Below are positions 1-7,415 of a DNA stretch of 54,733 nt, in pieces; position 1 is the first letter of the stretch, and each line of letters starts with the position of its first letter. The stretch is from contig CAMFJT010000009.1 of the NCBI GenBank assembly GCA_945957125.1, forward strand, positions 1-54,733, written 5' to 3'. Source of the stretch: an uncultured Rhodospirillales bacterium. Lineage in GTDB: Bacteria; Pseudomonadota; Alphaproteobacteria; Reyranellales; Reyranellaceae. Made by a program: the position numbers and the translations under genes. A model generated the notes under the pieces. It had not been told where the DNA came from, made no database searches, and saw only the letters and a program-made list of their open reading frames with translations.

Positions 1-26
1 CCCCTCCGTCGCGGATTACCGCGCCA

Positions 27-48
27 CCTCCCCCGAAGACGGGGGAGG
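27..48. repeat. GC-rich hairpin repeat (CCTCCCCC type)
   Basis: Two 9-base arms, CCTCCCCCG and CGGGGGAGG, face each other around AAGA. The element lies just beyond the 3' end of the DUF4239-like gene and is followed by a purine-rich GGAGGGAGAAGAGGAGG tract. It is the same general type as the hairpins at 2633-2653 and 14011-14182. Bases 1-76 hold nothing else that I recognise. Confidence 0.6.
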
Positions 49-76
49 GAGAAGAGGAGGGGGGGGCGACGGCCTC

Positions 77-859
77 CTAAATCTGCCGGCGCTCCATCGC
101 GGTCACTACGTCGGAGATCGCCGCCGGGGTCACCGCGTCCTCGCCGGAGAAGGGCGAGTCCATGACGAACACGAAGCCGACGAAGGCGCCCAGCACGGCG
201 AGCTGGCAGGTGAGGACGGCGGTGCGGAACGGTGTGCGCGGGATCATGCAGCTCACCAGCGTGATCATCAGCACGCTGAACAGGACCACGACCCAATAGG
301 TCATCGGCAGGGACATCTTGATGCTGTCGAGCCGGCGGTCGCGCGAATCGGCGATCGCGTCGAGCGAGCGCAGCATCTCGCCGAAGAACTGCGTCTGCCG
401 CGTCGATTTCGGCTCGATCGCCATGATGGCGCGCGAGACCTGGGAGAACGCCTCGGTGACCGTGGCATTGTCCCGGCCGTTCTTCAGCATGGCCGGCCAT
501 TCCTTCACGATCGCCTTGCCGTAGGCCAGCAGCGGCGCGCGCGCGGCCTTGGCCGCCGGGTCGTCGAAGCGGGTCAGCAGCCGGTCGAGCTGGTTGATCT
601 GCGAGGCCTCCGCGGTGACGCTGGCGTCGATCTGGCGGAAATTGCGCTCGGCCTCGACCAGCGTGAAGGTCAGCACCAGCGCCGTCAGGGTGAACAGCGG
701 CGCCTGCATGCGGATCGAGAACTCGAAGCCCTCGTTGGTCGGCGCGAGAAAGGGAACCCGCTGGACGAACCGCGGCAACCAGATCTGGGCCGTGCCCAGC
801 AGCAGGGCGGCCAGCACGATCACCAGCAGCTCGGGCAGCGCGTAGAGCCAGGCGGTCAT
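77..859 (-). CDS. DUF4239-like (bestrophin-like) membrane protein
   Basis: A 260-residue membrane protein. One hydrophobic segment lies near residues 8-27, another near 50-65, and a pair near 185-235. Between them is a long soluble helical stretch with the feel of the DUF4239/bestrophin-like family (segment TLVEAERNFRQIDASVTAEA). That family has no firmly established function; an anion-channel-like role has been suggested from its fold. The start ATG at 859 has GGAG upstream at moderate spacing. It lies 31 bases downstream of the next membrane-protein gene on the same strand, so the two may be co-transcribed. The family assignment is by eye from the topology and the AERNFRQID-type motif. Confidence 0.6.
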   Translation of the reverse strand: MTAWLYALPELLVIVLAALLLGTAQIWLPRFVQRVPFLAPTNEGFEFSIRMQAPLFTLTALVLTFTLVEAERNFRQIDASVTAEASQINQLDRLLTRFDDPAAKAARAPLLAYGKAIVKEWPAMLKNGRDNATVTEAFSQVSRAIMAIEPKSTRQTQFFGEMLRSLDAIADSRDRRLDSIKMSLPMTYWVVVLFSVLMITLVSCMIPRTPFRTAVLTCQLAVLGAFVGFVFVMDSPFSGEDAVTPAAISDVVTAMERRQI

Positions 860-890
860 GGCGGAAGGGCTCCCCGGCGTCGGGTTGGGG

Positions 891-1412
891 TCAGTGCGCG
901 CCGTGCCTCTTCGGCGCGGCGGCGGGCGGCAGCGCGGCGTCCCGGCCGGGAAGCAGGAACAGCAGGGTGATGCCGCCGCGCGCCAGCAGGATCGCGCCGA
1001 TCGTCATGAACACCATGGCGCCGATGATGAGATAGTCGTCGACCTCGCCGGTATAGATGATCGTGTTGGGGATCTTGATCATCTCGATGCAGATCTCGGC
1101 GAACAGGCCGAGCACGAGCTGGCCCGCGCCGTACTTGTGGCAGACATGGTCGACCATCTGCTCCCAGGCCTCGTGCGGGCCCTCGAGCAGGCCGAACACC
1201 TCGCGCAGGACGTGCCGCTCCTCCAGCGCCACGCCGACGCCGATCATGATCACGCCCAGGCCGGTGACGATGTCCTGGTCCTCGTGCAGGTCGGGGACGT
1301 GGAACAGGTGCGGCCAGATCTCGACGACCGCGAGGATGAGCGGCGGCACGAGGATCAAGAGCAGCAGGCCGATGACCCAGCGCGACAACAACACCCGACC
1401 CAACACACGCAT
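891..1412 (-). CDS. membrane protein of unknown function
   Basis: A 173-residue protein. It has an N-terminal hydrophobic helix (about residues 8-30), a weaker one around 48-62, a central amphipathic stretch containing HVLREVFGLLEGPHEAWEQM, and a C-terminal pair of hydrophobic helices around 120-155. I do not recognise the family. The start at 1412 has GGGGAC about 6 bases upstream. The gene lies between an M20 hydrolase and a DUF4239-like protein, all on the same strand. Several acidic and His residues next to the second helix (LFHVPDLHEDQD) could bind metal, but that is a guess. Coding looks genuine because hydrophobic segments alternate regularly with charged loops. Confidence 0.55.
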   Translation of the reverse strand: MRVLGRVLLSRWVIGLLLLILVPPLILAVVEIWPHLFHVPDLHEDQDIVTGLGVIMIGVGVALEERHVLREVFGLLEGPHEAWEQMVDHVCHKYGAGQLVLGLFAEICIEMIKIPNTIIYTGEVDDYLIIGAMVFMTIGAILLARGGITLLFLLPGRDAALPPAAAPKRHGAH

Positions 1413-1448
1413 GCCCGTCCCCAGTCCGACACCTCGGCGAAGGATAGC

Positions 1449-2603
1449 TCAGCCGAGCAGGCGCTGCACCACGTCGAGTTGGATTTCCGCGGCCTCGACC
1501 ATCTCGGCGATCGGAACGCTCTCGTTCGCCGCATGGCCCTGCGCGCCCGAGCCGGGACCGAAATTGATGATCTCGATGCCGTCGTCGGCGTAGTAGCGGC
1601 CGTCGCTCACGCCGGTGGCGTTGAGGAACTTCGGCTTGCGGCCGGTCCGCTGCTTCACCGCCGCCTCGAACGCGCCGACCGCCTGGCCGTTCTCCGGCGC
1701 GAAGAAGCCGTTGGTGCCGGTCAGGAATTCGACCTTGTACTGGCTCCGCGGCTCGCCCGCGCCGTCCACCACCTTCTTCAGCTCGGCGAAGGCGGCCTTC
1801 ACCTTCTCGTCGGGCAGCAGGCGGCGGTCGATCTCGACCGTGCAGGCCGAGGGCACGACGTTGGTGTTGTGGCCGCCATGGAACATGCCGATGTTGACGG
1901 TCGACCTCATGGCGCCCGAGGTCCGCTTCGCCAGCGCCTTGTCGTAATAGGACTGCAGCGCGCCGACGAGCCGCATCATGCGCAGGATGGCGTTGTCGCC
2001 GGCCGCCGGATTGCCGGCATGGGCGGCCTTGCCCCTGGTGGTGATCTTCGCCCACAGCACGCCGCGCTCGGCGACGATCAGGTTGTTCTCGGTCTGCGCG
2101 CCCAGGATCAGCGCGTCGGGGCGGACCTTGCCCGATCCGCGCAGGAACTCCATGCCGTCGGGGCCGAGATTCTCCTCGTCGGCCACGAAGGTGAAGATCA
2201 GCTCGCCCCGGGCCGGGCCGCCGCGGCGGGCGATCTCCTCGGCCAGCCAGAGCTGGACGGCCATGCTGCCCTTGCAGTTGCCCGCGCCCAGCCCGTAGAC
2301 CAGCCCGCCCTTGACCAGCGCCTTGAAGGGATCGCTCTTCCAGTTCGCCCGCTCGCCGACGCCCACCGTGTCGACATGGGCGTTGAACGCGATGACGGGT
2401 CCCTTAGCCTTGCCCTTGCGGCGGGCGACGACGTTGTCGACGCCCTTGGTCCTGGTGGCGATCTCGACCTTGTACCCGGCCGCCTTCAGCCGCCTGGCCG
2501 CATAGGCGCAGATCTCGACCGACGTGCCGGGCGGGTAGGGGCTCGGCAGCGCGATCAGGTCGGAGAGGATGGAGACCAGTTCTTTCTTCATGGATGTCCT
2601 CAT
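1449..2603 (-). CDS. M20-family metallohydrolase (ArgE/DapE-like deacylase)
   Basis: A 384-residue cytosolic M20-type amidohydrolase, expected to hydrolyse an N-acyl or N-carbamoyl amino acid or a small peptide. NAHVDT (residues 74-79) holds the first zinc His and the catalytic-support Asp, and ADEEN (141-145) holds the general-base Glu pair. An internal dimerisation lid follows. The usual G-x-x-D-x-K-G motif reads GAGNCKGS, so the Asp that normally bridges the two metals is Asn109. Start ATG at 2603 has a strong GAGGAGGGGG just upstream; an in-frame ATG at 2591 is the alternative. The next gene upstream is another M20-type hydrolase, suggesting one nitrogen-scavenging unit. The substrate cannot be read from sequence. 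Confidence 0.8.
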   Translation of the reverse strand: MRTSMKKELVSILSDLIALPSPYPPGTSVEICAYAARRLKAAGYKVEIATRTKGVDNVVARRKGKAKGPVIAFNAHVDTVGVGERANWKSDPFKALVKGGLVYGLGAGNCKGSMAVQLWLAEEIARRGGPARGELIFTFVADEENLGPDGMEFLRGSGKVRPDALILGAQTENNLIVAERGVLWAKITTRGKAAHAGNPAAGDNAILRMMRLVGALQSYYDKALAKRTSGAMRSTVNIGMFHGGHNTNVVPSACTVEIDRRLLPDEKVKAAFAELKKVVDGAGEPRSQYKVEFLTGTNGFFAPENGQAVGAFEAAVKQRTGRKPKFLNATGVSDGRYYADDGIEIINFGPGSGAQGHAANESVPIAEMVEAAEIQLDVVQRLLG

Positions 2604-2632
2604 AGCCTTCCCCCTCCTCGAGGAGTCATGAG

Positions 2633-2653
2633 CCCTCCCCCGCAGGGGGAGGG
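2633..2653. repeat. GC-rich hairpin repeat (CCCTCCCCC type)
   Basis: A perfect 9-bp stem (CCCTCCCCC / GGGGGAGGG) with a GCA loop, followed by TTGGGTGGGGG. It sits between the two M20-hydrolase genes, within the presumed transcript. There is no T-tract on the coding strand, so it looks like a dispersed palindrome rather than an intrinsic terminator. Confidence 0.65.
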
Positions 2654-2686
2654 TTGGGTGGGGGACGGCAACAATGGAGATGTTCT

Positions 2687-3928
2687 TTACCGATTCGCCA
2701 ACGCCTCCAGCACCTCGACCAGCACCTTGGTGCCGGCGGCGAGGTCCGCGGGCGTCGCGTTCTCGATCTCGTTGTGGCTGATGCCGCGCTCGCAGGGCAC
2801 GAAGATCATGCCGGTCGGGCAGAGCCGGGCGACATGCATGGCGTCGTGGCCGGCGCCCGAGGGCATGTCCATGTGGCTGAGGCCGAGGCCCGCCGCCTTG
2901 TCGCGCACCAGGTCGATCACCGCCGGGTCGAAATGGGTCGGCGGCACGTTGGTGACCTTCTGCAGGCTGGCCGCGCAGGGCGTGGTCTTCTCGCCCACCA
3001 GCCGCTCGATGATCGCCTCGTGCCGGGCCAGCACCGCGTCCTCCGGATGGCGCATGTCGATGGTGAAGGTCACCTTGCCCGGCACCGTGTTGGGCGAGCC
3101 GGGCAGCACCTCGACCCGGCCGATGGTGAAGCGCAGCGTGTCGTCGGCGTCGGTCGTCGCCTCGTACAGCGCCGCCGCCAGCCGGGTCGCCGCCGCGTAG
3201 GCGTCCTTGCGTGCCGCGCGCGGCGTGGTGCCGGCATGCGCCTCCTCGCCGTCGATGGTGACGATGTAGCGCCGGCTGCCCTGGATGGCGGTGACGACGC
3301 CGATCGTCCGCCGCTCGTTCTCCAGCCGCGGCCCCTGCTCGATATGCGCCTCTATATAAGAGTCGACCGCGAAGCCCGGCGCGCCCTCGCGCAGCGGGGC
3401 GGGGGCGGCGGCCAGCGTCTCGGCCAGCGCGTCTTTCAGCACCACGCCCTTCCAGTCCTTCTGCCCGAGCATGTCGTCGAGCCTGTAGGTCCCGGCGAAC
3501 ACCGCCGAGCCCATCGCGCCCGGCTGGAAGCGCGAGCCCTCCTCGTTGGTCCAGGCGACGGCCATCACCGGCCGCCGGGTCCGGATGCCGGCATCCTCCA
3601 GCGCCTCCAGTGCCTCGAACGCGGCGAGGACTCCGTACATGCCGTCGAAGCGGCCGCCGGTCGGCTGGCTGTCCATGTGGCTGCCGCTCAGCACCGGCGA
3701 GAGTGTGGGATCGGTGCCCTCTTTGCGTATGAAAAGGTTGCCGATCGTGTCGGCAAACAGTGAGAATCCGCGAGCTTTTGCCCACGATATGAGCTGGTTT
3801 CGCGCCGCCGCATCCTCCGGCGACAGGGCCTGGCGGTTGACTCCGCCCCGGGGCGTGCCGCCGAGCTTCGCCATATCGGCGTGCCGCTGCCAGAGCCGGT
3901 CTTCTTTGACCGCATCGGCCCCGCTCAT
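2687..3928 (-). CDS. Zn-dependent N-carbamoyl amidohydrolase (hydantoinase/carbamoylase, allantoate amidohydrolase type)
   Basis: A 413-residue M20-type amidase of the group that includes N-carbamoyl-L-amino-acid hydrolase, beta-ureidopropionase and allantoate amidohydrolase. These hydrolyse ureido bonds and release ammonia and CO2. The family motifs are clear: GSHMDSQPTGGRFDGMYGV with His and Asp metal ligands, WTNEEGSRF with the catalytic Glu pair, EAHIEQGP with a His ligand, and PSGAGHDAMH near the C terminus. Length is normal. Start ATG at 3928 is chosen because AAGGAGG sits at ideal spacing; 18 upstream codons are also open but lack a site. It is divergent from a PuuE-type allantoinase 46 bases away, which favours an allantoate- or carbamoyl-type substrate. 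Confidence 0.85.
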   Translation of the reverse strand: MSGADAVKEDRLWQRHADMAKLGGTPRGGVNRQALSPEDAAARNQLISWAKARGFSLFADTIGNLFIRKEGTDPTLSPVLSGSHMDSQPTGGRFDGMYGVLAAFEALEALEDAGIRTRRPVMAVAWTNEEGSRFQPGAMGSAVFAGTYRLDDMLGQKDWKGVVLKDALAETLAAAPAPLREGAPGFAVDSYIEAHIEQGPRLENERRTIGVVTAIQGSRRYIVTIDGEEAHAGTTPRAARKDAYAAATRLAAALYEATTDADDTLRFTIGRVEVLPGSPNTVPGKVTFTIDMRHPEDAVLARHEAIIERLVGEKTTPCAASLQKVTNVPPTHFDPAVIDLVRDKAAGLGLSHMDMPSGAGHDAMHVARLCPTGMIFVPCERGISHNEIENATPADLAAGTKVLVEVLEALANR

Positions 3929-3974
3929 GCATCCTCCTTCGATCGTCGGCGGAGCTATAGTCGGGAGACCCTCA

Positions 3975-4889
3975 ATGCACAATCATCTGGACCGCGATCT
4001 GGTCGGCTACGGCGCCAACCCGCCCGATCCGCAATGGCCGGGCGAGGCGCGGATCGCGGTCAGCTTCGTGCTGAACTACGAGGAGGGCGGCGAGAACACC
4101 ATCCTCAACGGCGACCCCCATTCCGAGAGCTACCTGACCGAGGTGTTCGGCACCGTGCCGCTGCCGGGCGAGCGCGATTACTCGACGGAGTCGATGTACG
4201 AGTACGGCAGCCGGGCCGGCTTCTGGCGCATCCTGCGCCTGTTCGACGAACGCGGCATGAAGTTCACCTCCTGGGCGGTCGGCCGGGCGCTCGAGCTCAA
4301 CCCCGCCGCCGGCAAGGCGATGGCCGACTCCGGGCACGAGGTCGCGACCCACGGTTACCGCTGGATCAACTACAAGGACTTCACGCTGGAGCAGGAGCTC
4401 GACCATATCCGCCGGACCGTGAAGGCCACGATCGACAGCGCCGGCAAGGCGCCGGTCGGCTGGTACACCGGCCGGTTCGGCAAGAACTCGCTGCGCGCCG
4501 TCGTGCAGCACGGCGGCTTCCTCTATTCGAGCGACTCCTACAGCGACGACCTGCCCTATTGGGTCAAGGTCGAGGGCACGCCGCACCTGGTCATCCCCTA
4601 CACGCTGGAGGTCAACGACATGAAGTTCGCGGTGCCGCCGGGCTTCGGCATCGCCGACGGCTGGCTGCAGGCGATGAAGGACGCCTTCGACATGCTCTAC
4701 GCCGAGGGCGCGCGGTCGCCGAAGATGATGTCGGTCGGCATCCACTGCCGGCTGGGCGGCCGGCCGAGCCGCGCGCTCACGCTGGCGCGCTTCCTCGACT
4801 ACGTCGCCTCCAAGCCCAAGGTCTGGGTCGCCACCCGCGAGCAGATCGCGCGTCACTGGATGAAGGTGCATCCGGCGCTGACAACGTGA
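3975..4889 (+). CDS. puuE: PuuE-type allantoinase / polysaccharide-deacetylase-fold protein
   Basis: A 304-residue protein of the polysaccharide-deacetylase (NodB) fold, in the PuuE branch that opens the hydantoin ring of allantoin to allantoate without a classical metal centre. Diagnostic segments are RDLVGYGANPPDPQWPGEAR near the N terminus, VLNYEEGGENTIL, ESMYEYGSRAGFWR, GHEVATHGYRW (the NodB-like His region) and GWYTGRFGKNSLRAVV. The length fits the family. It starts 46 bases from the divergent ureido hydrolase, consistent with joint ureide breakdown (purine or pyrimidine nitrogen recovery). A related cyclic-amide substrate cannot be excluded. Confidence 0.85.
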   Translation: MHNHLDRDLVGYGANPPDPQWPGEARIAVSFVLNYEEGGENTILNGDPHSESYLTEVFGTVPLPGERDYSTESMYEYGSRAGFWRILRLFDERGMKFTSWAVGRALELNPAAGKAMADSGHEVATHGYRWINYKDFTLEQELDHIRRTVKATIDSAGKAPVGWYTGRFGKNSLRAVVQHGGFLYSSDSYSDDLPYWVKVEGTPHLVIPYTLEVNDMKFAVPPGFGIADGWLQAMKDAFDMLYAEGARSPKMMSVGIHCRLGGRPSRALTLARFLDYVASKPKVWVATREQIARHWMKVHPALTT

Positions 4890-4915
4890 AGTTGTAAATC
4901 ACCTTATCAGAGCAC

Positions 4916-4956
4916 GCCCCAGGAGTATTTTTCCGAGGCGGGAACCTTCCTGGGGC
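4916..4956. promoter_or_regulatory. inverted repeat in the puuE / Rpf-like gene gap
   Basis: Nine-base arms GCCCCAGGA (4916-4924) and TCCTGGGGC (4948-4956) are perfect complements separated by 23 bases that contain a T run. It lies 27 bases after puuE and about 50 bases before the first Rpf-like gene. It could terminate puuE transcription or serve as an operator/leader hairpin for the next gene. A T-tract follows neither arm directly, so the function is open. Confidence 0.4.
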
Positions 4957-5007
4957 TGTGGATAACTGGGTTTACACGCCACGTTTTGGCCGCCAAACAG
5001 GTGTTGC

Positions 5008-5463
5008 ATGAAAGCAACACTGCCTCTGGGCCTCCTGGTTTCGTCGCTCGCGCTAGCGGGCTGCGTCCAGCACACCGCCTCGAAAGCTCTTCCTGGACCG
5101 GTCATGACCATCCAGGAAGCGAAGGCTTATGCCGTTGAGCAGCGCAAGAACGAGATTATGCGCGACCTGGCGACTTGCGAGAGCGGTGGCCATGGCGAGT
5201 CCGACCGGCCGATCGTCGGCGGGCGCGGCGCTTATGTCGGCCGCTTCCAGTTCAGTCCCCGCACCGTCGTCGCCTATGTCCAGCAGAAGGAAGGCCGCCA
5301 GCTCAGCCTGAGCGAGGCCAAGGAGCTCGCCCACAACTATGACCAGGCCGCCGAGCTGGCCAAGTACATGATCTTCGACCTCGACCGCGCCGGCGACTGG
5401 CCGCTGTGCGCCCGCAAGCTCGGCCTTCGCCAGCAGGTCGAGGAAATCCGGTCTGCTCTCTAG
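5008..5463 (+). CDS. small lipoprotein with Rpf/lysozyme-like signature (first of a tandem pair)
   Basis: A 151-residue lipoprotein: the signal peptide ends in lipobox LAGC, with the lipidated Cys at residue 19. The mature part carries ATCESGG (Cys57-Glu58), GAYVGRFQFSPRTV (residues 74-87) and DWPLC (Cys134). The order Cys-Glu-Ser-Gly-Gly, Tyr-x-Gly-x-x-Gln-Phe, then Trp-Pro-x-Cys is that of actinobacterial resuscitation-promoting factors. There the Glu is the catalytic acid of a lysozyme-like fold and the two Cys form a disulfide. By analogy this may cleave peptidoglycan glycan strands at the outer membrane. It is followed 42 bases later by a paralogue. The motif match is seen; the activity is inferred. 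Confidence 0.6.
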   Translation: MKATLPLGLLVSSLALAGCVQHTASKALPGPVMTIQEAKAYAVEQRKNEIMRDLATCESGGHGESDRPIVGGRGAYVGRFQFSPRTVVAYVQQKEGRQLSLSEAKELAHNYDQAAELAKYMIFDLDRAGDWPLCARKLGLRQQVEEIRSAL

Positions 5464-5505
5464 CCGCACCGTGCAGGAACCGGGCGCCCGACCTTCCGTT
5501 GAAAG

Positions 5506-5940
5506 ATGGTGGCGCACCGGTTCCTCCCTCTCCTTTGTTTTCTGACCCTCCCTGCCAGCGTCCTGGCGGCCGCCCCAGCGCCTGAGCCGCCCCCCGATCC
5601 CGCCGCCGAAGCCCGCTCCATCACCATCGAGGTCCGCCGGGACGCTCTCGTTCGCAAGCTCGCCGACTGCGAGACGGGCGGCCGGGGCGAGGCCGCGGTC
5701 GGCCGCGGTCCCTATGTCGGGGTATTCCAGTTCTCGCCCGGCACCGTCGTGGCCTTCGTGCGCGAACGTGACGGCCGGACCCTGAGCGCTCCCGAAGCGA
5801 TCGCGCTTGCCCGCGACTACGGGCGTGCCTCGAAGCTGGTGCAGTACGTGATCTTCGAGCGCGGCGGCCACTCCCATTGGCCGGGATGCAGCTCCAAGCT
5901 CGGCATCGCTCGTCAGGTCGCCGCCATCAAGGCGCTGTAA
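5506..5940 (+). CDS. small secreted protein with Rpf/lysozyme-like signature (second of a tandem pair)
   Basis: A 144-residue paralogue of the gene before it. It begins with a cleavable signal peptide ending near VLAAAP instead of a lipobox, then a Pro-rich linker (PAPEPPPDP). The domain repeats the same landmarks: ADCETGG (Cys55-Glu56), GPYVGVFQFSPGTV (68-81) and HWPGC (Cys128), followed by KLGIARQV, which matches KLGLRQQV in the first copy. The loop between Glu56 and the GPYVG segment is shorter than in the lipoprotein. It probably acts free in the periplasm while the first copy is membrane-anchored. Start ATG at 5506 has GAAAG close upstream. The gene ends 13 bases before the convergent livF. 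Confidence 0.6.
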   Translation: MVAHRFLPLLCFLTLPASVLAAAPAPEPPPDPAAEARSITIEVRRDALVRKLADCETGGRGEAAVGRGPYVGVFQFSPGTVVAFVRERDGRTLSAPEAIALARDYGRASKLVQYVIFERGGHSHWPGCSSKLGIARQVAAIKAL

Positions 5941-5953
5941 CGCTTCCGGCCCG

Positions 5954-6652
5954 TCAGACCTCGAGCCATTCCTTGCGGATGGCGGCATTGGCGGCCAGCT
6001 CGGCGGGGGTGCCTTCGAAGACGATCCGCCCGTGTCCCATGACGTAGAGGCGGCGGGAGATGCGGAGCGCAATGGTCAGCTTCTGCTCGACCAGCAGGAT
6101 CGCCGTGCCGCGGCGGGCGATCTCGTCGAGCAGGGTGCCGACCTGCTCGACCAGCCTGGGGGCCAGCCCCTCGGTCGGTTCGTCGATGATGACCAGGTCC
6201 GGGTCGCCCATCAGTGTGCGGCACATGGTGAGCATCTGCTGCTCGCCGCCCGACAGCACGCCGGCCGGATTGTCGCGCCGGGCGCCGAGATTGGGGAACA
6301 GGGCGAAGACGTCGTCGAACGTCCAGCGGCCGAACACGCCCGCCCGCTTCAGCCCGAGCTCGAGATTCTGGCGAACCGACAGGCCGGGGAAGACCTGTCG
6401 GTCCTCCGGCACGTAGCCGACCCCGGCATGGGCGATCTGATCCGGCCGCAGCCCGGCAATCGACCGGCCCTTGAAGCTGATCTGGCCGAGCGGCGGCACC
6501 AGCCCCATGATCGCCTTGCAGGCGGTCGAGCGGCCGACACCGTTGCGGCCCAGCAGGCTCACGATTTCGCCTTCGCCGACCGTCATGTCGACGCCCTGCA
6601 GGATGTGGCTTTTGCCGTAGAGCGCATGAAGGTCGCGGACCTCGAGCATCAT
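5954..6652 (-). CDS. livF: LivF-type branched-chain amino acid ABC transporter ATPase
   Basis: A 232-residue ABC ATPase, the second ATP-binding subunit of a high-affinity branched-chain-amino-acid (or related amide) importer. The signature LSGGEQQM, Walker B VIIDEPTEGLAP and the switch His region are normal. The Walker A loop reads GRNGVGRST, with Arg41 where the phosphate-binding Lys is expected. The first ATG (6652) follows GAGGGGC; a second ATG is adjacent. It is the last gene of livH-livM-livG-livF, 10 bases after livG. Function in a heterodimer with an intact LivG is plausible despite the Walker A change. Confidence 0.9.
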   Translation of the reverse strand: MMLEVRDLHALYGKSHILQGVDMTVGEGEIVSLLGRNGVGRSTACKAIMGLVPPLGQISFKGRSIAGLRPDQIAHAGVGYVPEDRQVFPGLSVRQNLELGLKRAGVFGRWTFDDVFALFPNLGARRDNPAGVLSGGEQQMLTMCRTLMGDPDLVIIDEPTEGLAPRLVEQVGTLLDEIARRGTAILLVEQKLTIALRISRRLYVMGHGRIVFEGTPAELAANAAIRKEWLEV

Positions 6653-6662
6653 GCGGCGCCCC

Positions 6663-7415
6663 TCATGCGGCTACGGTCCCGAGATAGGCCTCTTGCACGG
6701 CGGCATTGCCGCGAATGGCGGCCGGCGCGTCGGAGGCGATGACCTCGCCGTAGACCAGCACCGTGATGCGGTCGGCCAGCCCGAACACCACGCTCATGTC
6801 GTGCTCGACCATGAGCAGCGTCTTGCCCTCCGACACGCTGCGGATCAACGCCACGGCGCTTTCCGTCTCGCTGTGGCTCATGCCGGCGGTCGGTTCGTCG
6901 AGCAGGATGATGTCCGCCCCGCCGGCGATGGTGATGCCGATCTCCAGCGCCCGCTGCTCGGCATAGGACAGCAGGCCGGCCGGCAGGTTGCGCCGGTCGC
7001 CGAGCTTCAGCCGCTCGAGCAGCGCCTCGGCCGCCCGGTTCAGCGTCTTCTGCCGGCCGAGCAGGTGCCAGAACGAGTAGCGATAGCCCTGCGACCAGAG
7101 CAGCCCGCAGCGCAGGTTCTCGAACACCGTCATGCGCGGGAAGATCGAGGTGATCTGGAAGCTGCGCGACAGGCCGAGCCGGTTGATCTCCTGCGGCGCC
7201 AGCCCGGCGGTCGACCGGCCGTTCACCGCGATGGTGCCGGAGGTGATCGGGAAGCGCCCGGAAATGAGGTTGAACAGGGTCGTCTTGCCCGCCCCGTTGG
7301 GGCCGATGATCGCGTGCCGCTCGCCACGCGGAATGACGAGGTCGACGCCGCGGATGATCTCGGTCTGCCCGAAGCTCTTGCGGACCTGGCGCAGTTCGAT
7401 GGCCGGCGCGCTCAC
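6663..7415 (-). CDS. livG: LivG-type branched-chain amino acid ABC transporter ATPase
   Basis: A 250-residue ABC ATPase and partner of LivF. Walker A IIGPNGAGKTT is canonical, the signature is LSYAEQRALEI and Walker B is IILLDEPTAGMS, a combination characteristic of LivG subunits. The start is GTG at 7415, whose TGA overlap with the livM stop (GTGA) implies translational coupling. An in-frame ATG start is not available nearby. Because LivF has an altered Walker A, this subunit may supply most ATP turnover. Confidence 0.92.
   Translation of the reverse strand: MSAPAIELRQVRKSFGQTEIIRGVDLVIPRGERHAIIGPNGAGKTTLFNLISGRFPITSGTIAVNGRSTAGLAPQEINRLGLSRSFQITSIFPRMTVFENLRCGLLWSQGYRYSFWHLLGRQKTLNRAAEALLERLKLGDRRNLPAGLLSYAEQRALEIGITIAGGADIILLDEPTAGMSHSETESAVALIRSVSEGKTLLMVEHDMSVVFGLADRITVLVYGEVIASDAPAAIRGNAAVQEAYLGTVAA

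Noticed and set aside
858-3200. 780-codon open frame on the plus strand opposite the first three genes
   Set aside because: It is a GC-rich antisense shadow: the sequence is low-complexity (Ala, Gly, Arg, His, Asp), and the opposite strand holds clear protein families.
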